From: JAUILH01 sp964230215 | Lineage (GTDB): Bacteria > Bacteroidota > Bacteroidia > Flavobacteriales_D > JAUILH01 | Direction: 5' to 3' | Length of the DNA: 64,000 nucleotides | NCBI GenBank assembly: GCA_964230215.1 | Contig: CAXRGQ010000006.1 | Span: forward strand, 613,522 to 677,521 | Shown here: piece after piece, positions 27,392 through 34,997 of the stretch | Numbering within the stretch: position 1 is the first letter of the stretch | How the letters are laid out: each line of letters opens with the position of its first letter | Notes under the pieces: generated by a model | What the model saw: only the letters and a program-made list of their open reading frames with translations | What the model was told of the DNA's origin: nothing | Databases searched by the model: none | Program-made: the position numbers and the translations under genes

Positions 27392-27745
27392 ATGGGATGT
27401 ATAGAAAAATGGAGAACAATCGAAAGGTATGATTCGAATGACAACTTAATAATTGAAGTTGAAGTGCCAAACAACTGCTTTGTATCAGCAGGTGTAGGTG
27501 ATAAATTACCACCAGGTGTTACTCCCCAAGATTTGTGCAACTATCAAACAGGTGATTACATTATTGTAATTACGGTTGAAATTGAATCAGGCTGCACACC
27601 AACACAACAAGATGTGATACTTAGCAATGCTACTGATTACAAGAAAGACGGTAGCGGAGAACACTTCCAAATGGTGGTTTACAACAAGACCAATGGAAAG
27701 GTTAAGACTAGGAAGAGGAGTATTGGCAGGATAATTCCAGCGTAA
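27392..27745 (+). CDS. Small protein of unknown function
   Basis: 117 residues from the ATG at 27392; a TTG seven codons upstream is possible. No signal peptide or membrane segment. The chain has a Pro/Gly-rich middle (KLPPGVTPQDLC), a hydrophobic strand (YIIVITVEIESGCTPTQQ) and a basic tail (KVKTRKRSIGR). It contains four cysteines. I recognise no family. It precedes the TPR kinase by 37 bases, and a terminator-like hairpin overlaps that gene's start, so it may be transcribed mainly alone. The length and codon pattern support a real gene. Confidence 0.5.
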   Translation: MGCIEKWRTIERYDSNDNLIIEVEVPNNCFVSAGVGDKLPPGVTPQDLCNYQTGDYIIVITVEIESGCTPTQQDVILSNATDYKKDGSGEHFQMVVYNKTNGKVKTRKRSIGRIIPA

Positions 27746-27775
27746 TTGATAAGTACCAATTATAAGTTTTATTTT

Positions 27776-27817
27776 AGGGTCAATGATTAGAATTTCATTG
27801 ACCCTATTACTTTTTTT
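27776..27817 (+). promoter_or_regulatory. Terminator-like hairpin enclosing the kinase start codon
   Basis: AGGGTCAATGA (27776-27786) and TCATTGACCCT (27795-27805) form a perfect 11-bp stem with an 8-base loop, followed by seven T at 27811-27817. The ATG of the next gene (27783-27785) lies in the 5' arm. It could terminate transcription from the upstream gene and also hide the kinase start in RNA. Confidence 0.5.
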
Positions 27818-29549
27818 AACATTATCGTTAAAAGCTCAAGTGCACGAAGACGGGTCTTGTCTGTCATCCATATCAAATAGTCTACATAGAAATTATGAAC
27901 TTGCTATTAAGGGCTTACACTTAAATGATTCCCTATTTAAAACCAATAAGAGAAAAATTGAGCAATATAACACACCCACGTCCAAGGCATTTCTCCGTCT
28001 ATTAGATGCTCAGCAGGAATGGTTATCAGGCAATGACAGTGTGGCGTTAGAGATTTTATATGGTCAACTTAAAAAAGCGCCCGACTCACTAGTAATCTAT
28101 AAAACTCAACTATCCATCGCTAGAATTCAGCTAGAAAACGGTTTTGTTGAAGAAGCCCGTCAACGACTCCATAGTTTACTGATTAAGAATTTCCTTAATT
28201 TATATGATGCCAGTGATATTTACGCAAGTATTGGCTATGCGTACTATGAAGAAATGAATTATGACTCTTCATATTATTATATGAATAAGGCATTTAATAA
28301 TTTCGATGAGCTTGGGTGCACCAATAAGGCAATCAACATGTTGCTTAATATCAGTGCTTTACAAATAGACTATGACAGTTTAGTTGCTGCTGAATCCAAT
28401 CTGCAAAAATTGATTTCTAATTATACTGGATTTCTCAACTCACATGACATGGCCGCGGCATATGGCAACTTAGCATATATTGATGAAGTTGAAGGCAACT
28501 TTCCAGAAGCTATTTCTTATTACAAGAAAGCACTTAGTGCTGACTCAAGTTTGTCAAATGATATTTATTCTAGATTGTACGAAGGCTTATTCCTCTGCTA
28601 TTCAGGTTTGGGCATGTACGACAGTGTTAACTATTATTTTGAGCAATATTATGACGCGAATGAAGCACGGAACGATGAACGTACCAATAAACATATACTT
28701 GATATTGAGGCTAAATACCAATTAGCACAGAGGAAAAAGGAGATCGAACTTGCACAAAAAGAAAAGCGTTTGGTTGAACTGGAGAATGAGGAAAAAAAAC
28801 ACACCATTAGTCAGTTAATGCTATATATCCTTGCTGCAGTGCTCGCCGTGATTCTGCTACTTGTTATCACATATAATATTAGACGTAAAGCGAAACGCAA
28901 AATTGCAGGTCATAGGCAAAAAATTGAAAATCTTATAAAAGATCAATCTATCCTATCTATTCAATCTCAAATTGAAGGGCAAGAAAAAGAACGCCAGCGC
29001 ATTGCTAAAGACCTTCATGATAAGGTTGGAGGCTATCTTGCCACCATTAAGTTATCTGTAGATCAACTTGCCAAAGAAAATGATGATTTAAAGTCCATTC
29101 AGAAATTAACCAGCACTACTATAGATGAGGTGAGAAGTATTTCTCATAACCTAGATTCGGAAGCCCTGCAAACCGACCTACACCAGTTACTTATTGATCT
29201 AGGAGAAAACATTTCATCCCATGGCACCATGCATTCTGATGTAATTTACTCGGTTAATAGTCACCTAACAGTAGGGCTTAAAAAGGATATTTATGCGTGT
29301 GCAATGGAATTAGTCACCAACACATTAAAGCATAGTAAAGCTGATGAACTAGTAATTCAAGTGATGGAGGTCGAAAACACCATACAGCTCCTCTATGAAG
29401 ACAATGGTGTTGGCTTTAATCCCGAAGACATAAAAGCTGGCATTGGCATTAAAAACATCAAATCTAGAGTTGATAAGCATTCAGGTAAAATTATCATCGA
29501 TTCTAACAAGAACGCGGGATGCACCATCATTATCGAATTCCCATTGTAA
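27783..29549 (+). CDS. TPR-containing sensor histidine kinase, HisKA_3 type
   Basis: 588 residues. A signal peptide (1-18) is followed by TPR-like helices in the periplasm (about 60-300), a coiled coil (QLAQRKKEIELAQKEKRLVELE), one membrane helix (LMLYILAAVLAVILLLVITY, about 340-362) and the kinase core. The HisKA_3 box is EKERQRIAKDLHDKVGGYLATI with the His in DLHD. The ATPase domain has the N-box CAMELVTNTLKHSKA and DNGVGF. This is the NarX/DegS-like class that pairs with LuxR-type regulators, and such a regulator follows 139 bases downstream. The start codon is buried in a hairpin. Confidence 0.9.
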   Translation: MIRISLTLLLFLTLSLKAQVHEDGSCLSSISNSLHRNYELAIKGLHLNDSLFKTNKRKIEQYNTPTSKAFLRLLDAQQEWLSGNDSVALEILYGQLKKAPDSLVIYKTQLSIARIQLENGFVEEARQRLHSLLIKNFLNLYDASDIYASIGYAYYEEMNYDSSYYYMNKAFNNFDELGCTNKAINMLLNISALQIDYDSLVAAESNLQKLISNYTGFLNSHDMAAAYGNLAYIDEVEGNFPEAISYYKKALSADSSLSNDIYSRLYEGLFLCYSGLGMYDSVNYYFEQYYDANEARNDERTNKHILDIEAKYQLAQRKKEIELAQKEKRLVELENEEKKHTISQLMLYILAAVLAVILLLVITYNIRRKAKRKIAGHRQKIENLIKDQSILSIQSQIEGQEKERQRIAKDLHDKVGGYLATIKLSVDQLAKENDDLKSIQKLTSTTIDEVRSISHNLDSEALQTDLHQLLIDLGENISSHGTMHSDVIYSVNSHLTVGLKKDIYACAMELVTNTLKHSKADELVIQVMEVENTIQLLYEDNGVGFNPEDIKAGIGIKNIKSRVDKHSGKIIIDSNKNAGCTIIIEFPL

Positions 29550-29688
29550 AAGATAATTGAATGTGAATAGTTATAATAATATTCAAAACTATTCGTATTT
29601 GCTTATAAATTGTACCTTGCAAGCAGCATTCTAGATGCTACCATGCATTCTTATCTCAATGTAAAATAAACTGTATAGTAGGTAGGCA

Positions 29689-30345
29689 ATGATAAATGTA
29701 ATAGTTGCAGATGATCATGAGATTTTTAGAGAGGGGCTAGTAAAAATGCTTCCAGAATCCGGTGAGGTAAACATCATATTTGAAGCTGAAAATGGCCAAG
29801 AGGTAGTTGACTACTTACAAGGCGACAATATTTTACCAGACTTAATTATCCTAGATATTACTATGCCTAAACTAAATGGTATAGAAGCGAGCCAATGGAT
29901 TCTCAATAATCACCCAAATATTAAGATTCTACTACTTACTATGCACAATAGCGGTAGCATAATTGAAATGGCCGTAAGTGTGGGAGTTCACGGATTCGTT
30001 GCTAAAGACGCATGCCACGACCAATTACTAGACGCAATCAAAGAAGTGTGTTCTGACAAATCAGATGGATTTATTTACAAATCGAATAGCACACCGTATA
30101 AAGACAGTCTACTAGAAAATAAATTTAGTTCAAAATATGTTCAGGGGATAGTTCAGCTTACCCAAAAAGAACGTGCTATAATTCGTCTTATTTGTAAAGA
30201 ATATACCACGAAAGAAATAGCGGATGAGTTGAAAATTTCACCTTACACGGTAGAGACACATAGAAAAAACATAATGACCAAGACTGGATGTAAAAACGTA
30301 GCTGGACTGGTTAATTTTGCGCATGACTCGGGGATTGTGTCTTAG
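29689..30345 (+). CDS. NarL/FixJ-type response regulator
   Basis: 218 residues. The receiver domain (1-120) has VADDHEIFREGL and the phospho-acceptor Asp in LIILDITMPKLNGIEAS, then LLLTMH and KDA. The C-terminal LuxR HTH (about 153-215) reads LTQKERAIIRLICKEYTTKEIADEL...SPYTVETHRKNI. It is the cognate regulator of the upstream TPR kinase by position and class. The 139-base gap between them holds two small inverted repeats (GAATAGTT/AACTATTC and AGCAT/ATGCT). Repeat DNA begins within a few bases of its stop. Confidence 0.92.
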   Translation: MINVIVADDHEIFREGLVKMLPESGEVNIIFEAENGQEVVDYLQGDNILPDLIILDITMPKLNGIEASQWILNNHPNIKILLLTMHNSGSIIEMAVSVGVHGFVAKDACHDQLLDAIKEVCSDKSDGFIYKSNSTPYKDSLLENKFSSKYVQGIVQLTQKERAIIRLICKEYTTKEIADELKISPYTVETHRKNIMTKTGCKNVAGLVNFAHDSGIVS

Positions 30346-30349
30346 GGGG

Positions 30350-30588
30350 AGAGGGATTTGAAATTTGAGATTCGAGATTTGAAACTGGCGTTGGGGATGG
30401 ACTTATTAGTTGGCGAAATTGATGATTGATTATTTATTATTTATGATATCAAGACGACAATAATATAGTTAATCAACTAGCCAACCGAATGATTCGAGAT
30501 TTGAAATTTGATATTCGAAATTGTCGTTGAGGATTGACTTTTGGGTTGAGGAAATTGAGGATTGAGGATTGATGATTTATTATTTATG
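30350..30588. repeat. Intergenic low-complexity repeat, family R1 (copy B)
   Basis: Fills the gap between the NarL-type regulator and the AbiEii gene; I see no gene here. Two tandem units carry the same ordered strings as copy A: GATTCGAGATTTGAAA, TGGCGTTGGGGAT, GGCGAAATTGATGATTG, TCAACTAGCCAACCGAATG. It begins five bases after the regulator stop. Confidence 0.68.
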
Positions 30589-30704
30589 ATTATTTCCTCA
30601 CGATTATTTTGGGTGCAATCACAATCTCTCCTACGTTACCGCGAGCGAAGGGAACGATGGTTGAATTTTACACGCATACTAGCTGTCGCTCGTGGATGTT
30701 GGGG
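30589..30704. repeat. REP-like module R2, copy B
   Basis: Same 116-base length as copy A with about 14 substitutions. Arms CCGCGAGCG (30639-30647) and CGCTCGTGG (30687-30695) are unchanged, while most substitutions lie between or outside them. It overlaps the 3' end of the AbiEii gene by 26 bases and provides its stop codon. Confidence 0.65.
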
Positions 30705-31596
30705 GCACGAATTGCTCTCTCAATTTTATAACTCCTTCTTTATGTTTATCCGGGTTAATCGATTTTAATCTTTTGATGTTTAAGAGCTTCCACTGAATTG
30801 CCGGAAATAGTTCAAAATTATAAGTGGACCAATCTGGTGTAGCATCTTCAAAATTTAACAGAAACTCAACATCTATCTTATCTAAATTTTGATGTATCAC
30901 TTGAACTAAATGTTCTCTTGTTTGTACTAAATCCTTATAAGAAAACTGTTCTCGCGTCATACCTTCGAACTGATTTTTATAGGCTTGTTCTTGGTCTGTA
31001 TAGTGCGGAAATAACATTTCTAATATTGGCCGTTTGCTAGATAGTAAACATAATAGAAATCCTCTTTTAATATCATCTGTAAAACCTTCATTCTCCAATA
31101 AATATTTTACATCAAATAAATCCCTTGGATGCTGTCTGTCTAGTGCTGCACAAATCTTTCCACCATATAATTGAGCAAATGGCACACAAGCAATAGAACA
31201 AAATGAATCAAACTCTACTTGTGTTTTTTGACATAATTCTCTAGTCTCAACAGGATCTAAAATGCCTCTCATTCCTTGGTTTACTTCTACTTTTATGGCC
31301 GCATTTTGGTTTTGTATTTGCAGCTTTAATGAATCTGCTTGAAGTTTTATGCGCATGCTGCTATCCAGTTTTTCTATGTTTGATTTACAATTATTAAGGG
31401 CTGCTTGTATGTTTGCAAAGCTGGTCTTTCTATCTTCAATTGGAATATATGTGAGGTCTATGTCGACCGACAATCTAGGCATATTGCGCACAAATAAATT
31501 GATTGCCGTTCCACCGTGAAGTGCGAAACATGACTCTTTTGCAATTTCAGGCAATACTTGTAGTAGCAGGGCAACTTGATGTTTATACGCTGTCAT
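30679..31596 (-). CDS. AbiEii-type nucleotidyltransferase toxin
   Basis: 305 residues. The nucleotidyltransferase motif is present: HGGTAINLFVRNMPRLSVDIDL, with GG at 28-29 and the two catalytic Asp at 45 and 47. RQHPRDLFDVKYLLEN in the middle is also typical of the family. AbiEii toxins transfer nucleotides, probably to tRNA, and block growth until neutralised by AbiEi; the pair can give abortive phage resistance. I used the ATG at 31596; the TTG two codons earlier is less likely. It overlaps the end of the AbiEi gene by 14 bases. The last codons (about PPTSTSDS) come from a dispersed repeat, so the native C-terminus may be altered. Confidence 0.88.
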   Translation of the reverse strand: MTAYKHQVALLLQVLPEIAKESCFALHGGTAINLFVRNMPRLSVDIDLTYIPIEDRKTSFANIQAALNNCKSNIEKLDSSMRIKLQADSLKLQIQNQNAAIKVEVNQGMRGILDPVETRELCQKTQVEFDSFCSIACVPFAQLYGGKICAALDRQHPRDLFDVKYLLENEGFTDDIKRGFLLCLLSSKRPILEMLFPHYTDQEQAYKNQFEGMTREQFSYKDLVQTREHLVQVIHQNLDKIDVEFLLNFEDATPDWSTYNFELFPAIQWKLLNIKRLKSINPDKHKEGVIKLREQFVPPTSTSDS

Positions 31597-32350
31597 TGGC
31601 AAGTGATTTGGGTACCGTTATTTTAAAAGCCGGTATGAATACGCCATTTTCTACTATTTGTCGTTTGCCTTTGCCCAGATCTATATTAGATAGCTTGACA
31701 TGAGATAGCCATTGATGCTCTGATTTTGTCGCCAAAAACAAAAACAAACGCTTAACCTTTATTGAGGTACACGCCTCTAATAGTTGTTGCACAACTATTG
31801 GACGCAAATTATTAAGCCCCTGCATTATCTGATAACACTCAAGTAGATCTTGTTTTTTGGGTACTTGATATAAACACTCCATAAGCGCTCTTGCTGGGTT
31901 GGATATATTTATGTTTAGTCCATTTATAACATGTTCTACCAAACCTAAATGGGTGGGTAAAAATGATGTACTAACATGGTGTATTTCCATGTCCCAGTTA
32001 CGATTTATCATCCAACTTGGTAAGGACTCATTAGCCTGGCTAAATAATACATAATGTCTTTGATTAAACGCAAGATAATGTGCTTTTCCTAATATCTCTA
32101 GAGCTGTTTTTCCGGCAGGGTGCACACTTAATTTCGCTTGTTTTTGAAGTGCATACATAGCTCCCTCTATAGTAGGTGTATCTCCTGTTTTTAACACAGC
32201 ACCGTTACCAAGCGTATGTATCCACTTACTTTTTTTATAGCGATTAAGTAACTGAGTAGAATAACCTTGCTCCACCAACCATGCCGTTAAATACACGGCG
32301 TTAGGTGGCCATGACTGCATAAGTTGGTTTATTTTATTGTTCTTTTCCAA
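31583..32350 (-). CDS. AbiEi-family antitoxin and repressor
   Basis: 255 residues. The N-terminal winged helix-turn-helix (KINQLMQSWPPNAVYLTAWL, then EQGYSTQLLNRYKKSKWI) is followed by the AbiEi antitoxin C-terminal region. The family normally neutralises AbiEii and represses its own operon by binding inverted repeats. The start is uncertain: TTG at 32350 preserves the N-terminal residues usual for the family, while the first ATG is at 32320 and would cut them. Two CAAACTnTTAGTTTG palindromes flank the promoter, one overlapping the TTG start. First gene of the toxin-antitoxin operon. Confidence 0.87.
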   Translation of the reverse strand: MEKNNKINQLMQSWPPNAVYLTAWLVEQGYSTQLLNRYKKSKWIHTLGNGAVLKTGDTPTIEGAMYALQKQAKLSVHPAGKTALEILGKAHYLAFNQRHYVLFSQANESLPSWMINRNWDMEIHHVSTSFLPTHLGLVEHVINGLNINISNPARALMECLYQVPKKQDLLECYQIMQGLNNLRPIVVQQLLEACTSIKVKRLFLFLATKSEHQWLSHVKLSNIDLGKGKRQIVENGVFIPAFKITVPKSLANDSV

Positions 32351-32434
32351 ACTATTAGTTTGTTATTAATGAAAATAATGAACCAAATTTACACAATAGT
32401 TTACAATTAATGTACTTAACAAACTTTTAGTTTG
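32348..32434 (-). promoter_or_regulatory. abiE promoter with two flanking palindromic operators
   Basis: Two 15-base palindromes, CAAACTATTAGTTTG at 32348-32362 and CAAACTTTTAGTTTG at 32420-32434, have the same half-sites and start 72 bases apart, close to seven helical turns. Between them, on the minus strand, TAAATTTG (32391-32384) matches the -7 consensus TAnnTTTG. This fits AbiEi autorepression through paired inverted repeats, known for AbiE systems in other phyla. Confidence 0.6.
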
Positions 32435-32494
32435 TAGATTCATGTATTTTTAAACTGTCCAAAAGTAGGGAAGCTTACATAATCAATCATCATT

Positions 32495-32667
32495 CTAGTC
32501 AACTGAAAGATTCGAGATTTGAAATTCTAGATTCGATATTGTCGTTGGGAAAAGGCATTTTGCTTTACGAAATTGATGATTGATTATTTATGATTGATGA
32601 ATTCATAACGATAATAATCTCGTTTATCTACTAGTTAACTAATCAACCAGCATACTAGTCAACTAAC
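32495..32667. repeat. Intergenic repeats R1 and R3 (copy C)
   Basis: Within the 320-base gap 32351-32670, which holds the abiE promoter and otherwise no gene I can see. One R1 unit (AAAGATTCGAGATTTGAAAT, TTGTCGTTGGG, ACGAAATTGATGATTGATT) is followed by an R3 string with ACTAGTTAACTAATCAACC and CATACTAGTCAAC. R3 stops three bases before the stop codon of the next minus-strand gene. Confidence 0.62.
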
Positions 32668-32670
32668 ACA

Positions 32671-33156
32671 CTACCATATCACAACATCCCCCACCGGATC
32701 ATAAACAATCTCCCAATCACCTACATTTCCATGAAGACCGTTTAAACCTTCTTCTGTATCAAACTTTTTGACTTTACTGCCGCGGTATTTTTTTATTTGC
32801 TTTTCGAAAATCAAGTTTAATGAATATGAAACTGACTTGGTATTGGTTTCTTTTACTAGGTATGCATCTGTGTGTCTCCACTGAAATTCAACTATGTCCT
32901 CAGTAAAGACTACAAATTCTGTTGTATCTGTATTGTGATAAGCGCGACCAGATACAAAGCCATCTTCTTCTTGAACATAATTAAACTCTTCATCACCGTA
33001 ATAAGTAAAACCGAGATCTGTAAGGTAGCCGTCTTTTTCATCCGCACTTAGATTATAAAAATCCAGTAAAGAGTATAAATCAAAGGTTTGTGATTGCGCT
33101 GATACACTAAATAATAAAAGTGCAAGCCATAGAATGTTTTGTTTTATTAGCCTCAT
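32671..33156 (-). CDS. Secreted protein of unknown function
   Basis: 161 residues with a signal peptide (about 1-22, ending SAQSQ). The mature protein is acidic and aromatic-rich (DLYSLLDFYNLSADEKDGYLTDLGFTY, EFQWRHTDAYLVKE) and ends GDWEIVYDPVGDVVIW. I recognise no family. It stands alone between the abiE operon and the divergent RAYT gene; its stop abuts repeat DNA. Confidence 0.55.
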   Translation of the reverse strand: MRLIKQNILWLALLLFSVSAQSQTFDLYSLLDFYNLSADEKDGYLTDLGFTYYGDEEFNYVQEEDGFVSGRAYHNTDTTEFVVFTEDIVEFQWRHTDAYLVKETNTKSVSYSLNLIFEKQIKKYRGSKVKKFDTEEGLNGLHGNVGDWEIVYDPVGDVVIW

Positions 33157-33312
33157 AAATCGTAGTTTGATATATGAAGGGGAAGGGGTTACAGAAAGCG
33201 TGTTTATTATGTGTTTCTGTTGCTTAACTATCTATTAACCGAAACTTTAAACCTGATGTCTTTAAAAAGTTAACCGTAAATACCTTACGATCTTCTACTC
33301 TACATTTGCTTT

Positions 33313-33855
33313 ATGAGTAGAAATTATAAATTTCATGATAGCCACGGTACATATTTTGTCAGCTTTGCCACTGTGCAGTGGGTAGATATCTTTGTAAGAG
33401 ATGAATACATGCGCTTGTTTTTGGACTCTGTTAAAAGGCAAGAAAAAAACGGTTTGCAATTGAATGCATATTGCATAATGACAAATCATGTTCATCTAGT
33501 TTTTTCCGCAACAAAGGGTAATCCGGGTATTTTGATAAATCAAATAAAATCTCAATTCTCCAAGAAATTTATTTCCTTATTACTCAATAACAAAAGTGAG
33601 TACCGCAAAAATAGGCTTTTGGATATGTTTATTAATGAAGCTAAAGCCACTAGTGCGTCCAAACACTATAAGCTATGGCAACATAATAATAAACCAATAG
33701 AACTCTGGAGCAACCATGTAATTGATCAAAAAATAAACTATATCCATAATAACCCTGTTAAGGCAGGTATGGTGGCCAAGCCGGAACATTGGAAATATTC
33801 GAGTGCTAGAACCTATTTGGGTGAGGAAGGAATGAATGATATTGTGGCTTTGTAG
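33313..33855 (+). CDS. REP-associated tyrosine transposase (RAYT, Y1 family)
   Basis: 180 residues, the usual size for a single-domain Y1 transposase. The opening YKFHDSHGTYFVSFAT is followed by the metal-binding HUH-type pair in MTNHVHLVF (His59, His61). The catalytic Tyr143 sits in INYIHNNPVKAGMV, then WKYSSARTYLG. These enzymes nick single-stranded DNA at REP hairpins and are thought to spread REP sequences through a genome. A REP-like inverted pair lies 71 bases downstream, and related modules occur at 13.2 and 30.6 kb. All catalytic residues are intact, so it may be active. Confidence 0.9.
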   Translation: MSRNYKFHDSHGTYFVSFATVQWVDIFVRDEYMRLFLDSVKRQEKNGLQLNAYCIMTNHVHLVFSATKGNPGILINQIKSQFSKKFISLLLNNKSEYRKNRLLDMFINEAKATSASKHYKLWQHNNKPIELWSNHVIDQKINYIHNNPVKAGMVAKPEHWKYSSARTYLGEEGMNDIVAL

Positions 33856-33925
33856 ATGGAGTATAAGGCTTTAGCTGTATAAAATTGGTATGAGCAACAC
33901 AAGTTGTCTAAGGTTTGTATTTACA

Positions 33926-33953
33926 CCACGAGCCGCCTGAGGTTGGCTCGCGG
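33926..33953. repeat. REP-like hairpin beside the RAYT gene
   Basis: CCACGAGCC (33926-33934) and GGCTCGCGG (33945-33953) are inverted arms around a 10-base loop. The same pair in the same order, CCACGAGC...GCTCGCGGTA, is found on the minus strand of R2 copies A and B with a longer loop. On the complementary strand the one mismatch becomes a G-T wobble. Confidence 0.6.
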
Positions 33954-33958
33954 TAGCT

Positions 33959-34537
33959 ATGGGAGCTAACCCTGAATGGGTAGTAACACAAAGAGCTGCC
34001 TGGGACAAACATTTTCATCACATGATAAGCGGATTAACATTTAAACTATATAGTCGCAAAAAAGGAGCATTAGCTCCATATGGAAGATATACAAAACTTA
34101 CTGCTGGGGTTATAAAAACAAGAGTTGATTTTGAGCTTTATAGAAATGAGTTCATGGATGAAGATTTCAGTAACGTTGGAAGTGACGGTTTTCCGATTCT
34201 TAGCTATTCTGCAAGAAAAAATTTTCAACCGGAACAAGACATGCAGAATGAATATGCAACAGTTGGTTATGTGTATTATCCCGCTTTGATTTTGGCTATC
34301 GGAAATCAAAGTATAATTGGTAGATCCTTAATGTTGGATTTATCAGCCGAAATGGGATTTGCGGTGAATAGTATTAGATCATACACATTTGATACAGATA
34401 AAAAGTATGGGTATGGAGATGATGGCCAAGGTGCAGATGGACTTTATGACTCAAGTAAAATATACAGAGATGCTTGGTATTCGTTGACAGTACCACTCTT
34501 AATACGTATGAGATGTGGTATTTGGTTTGGGCTTTAA
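33959..34537 (+). pseudogene. C-terminal fragment of an outer-membrane barrel protein
   Basis: 192 residues, open from an ATG just after the REP-like hairpin; a stop codon lies seven codons upstream. There is no signal peptide. The chain begins in what looks like the middle of a barrel: ISGLTFKLYSRKKGALAPYGRY is a strand-turn-strand element common in Bacteroidota outer-membrane proteins. It ends SLTVPLLIRMRCGIWFGL. The N-terminal half and secretion signal are missing, probably lost when the RAYT/REP DNA arrived. Probably not functional. Confidence 0.55.
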
Positions 34538-34767
34538 AGCGTACACGGTCTTATTTTTGAGACAATGTTTATTTGGAGTTCTCGTTGTCGTGATAACGAA
34601 ATTGTATCGTATGCCTCACAGCAAACAACAATCCAATCGTTTGCCTTACCAGTAAATCCTTTATGATTTGAATTGTGTTTATTGAGCCTGGTACTTAGTG
34701 AATCTGAGGTTGATCCTACGTAATATTTATCTAGAATTTCAGAATATAATATGTAAACCAAATGCAT
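34534..34767 (-). CDS. GIY-YIG domain protein, degraded C-terminus
   Basis: 77 residues. The GIY-YIG nuclease core is present: VYILYSEILDKYYVGSTSD, then TRLNKHNSNHKGFTGKANDW. Family members of this class usually run 85-100 residues and end in a Lys-rich E-K-x-I-K-x-W segment. Here the end is RQRELQINIVSKIRPCTL, which looks altered, so the gene may be truncated. Its 3' end overlaps the barrel fragment by four bases. It sits just outside the integrated element. Confidence 0.6.
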   Translation of the reverse strand: MHLVYILYSEILDKYYVGSTSDSLSTRLNKHNSNHKGFTGKANDWIVVCCEAYDTISLSRQRELQINIVSKIRPCTL

Positions 34768-34775
34768 CTATAAAC

Positions 34776-34809
34776 AAAAAAGGTCTCATCATTTCTGATA
34801 AGACCTTTT
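34776..34809 (-). terminator. Original tRNA-Val terminator, now stranded
   Basis: The stem AAAGGTCT/AGACCTTT plus an inner ATCA/TGAT is followed by a T run on the minus strand. It lies directly beyond the left 46-bp att copy, which is the displaced 3' end of tRNA-Val. I infer it ended the tRNA transcript before the element inserted. Confidence 0.6.
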
Positions 34810-34812
34810 GTT

Positions 34813-34858
34813 GTGGGCGATACTGGATTCGAACCAGTGACCCCCTGCTTGTAAGGCA
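34813..34858 (-). repeat. Left attachment site (tRNA-Val 3' fragment)
   Basis: 46 bases identical to 43812-43857. It covers the tRNA from the anticodon stem to the discriminator base plus one base; beyond it the tRNA sequence is lost. It is therefore an att copy and not a working tRNA gene. Confidence 0.9.
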
Positions 34859-34954
34859 TAATAAAATCATAGTGCTTTATTTTGCAGAACCACTTGTTTC
34901 CTTTGCAAATATAGGGTTTTGTTAAAAACTCACTTTGCGTTATTTTGTTATTCT

Positions 34955-34997
34955 ATGTGCAAATTATGTATTTTTATGTATCAAATAATGTGCAAAT
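34955..34997. repeat. Paired ATGTGCAAAT sites at the left end
   Basis: ATGTGCAAAT occurs at 34955-34964 and 34988-34997, and again at the right end (43754-43763). The second copy sits in TGTATCAAATAATGTGCAAA, closely matched on the right by TGTATCAAATTATGTGCAAA. It overlaps the integrase ATG. These look like integrase arm-type binding sites. Confidence 0.5.

Noticed and set aside
30562..30768. A 68-aa gene on the plus strand between the regulator and AbiEii
   Set aside because: It lies across repeat DNA and the antisense of the toxin end, with no start signal or family resemblance.
33295..33495. Minus-strand small gene opposite the RAYT start
   Set aside because: It is the antisense frame of the RAYT coding sequence without independent support.
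34813..34858. A second tRNA gene
   Set aside because: Only the 3' half from the anticodon stem is present; the 5' half is replaced by unrelated sequence, so it is an att copy.
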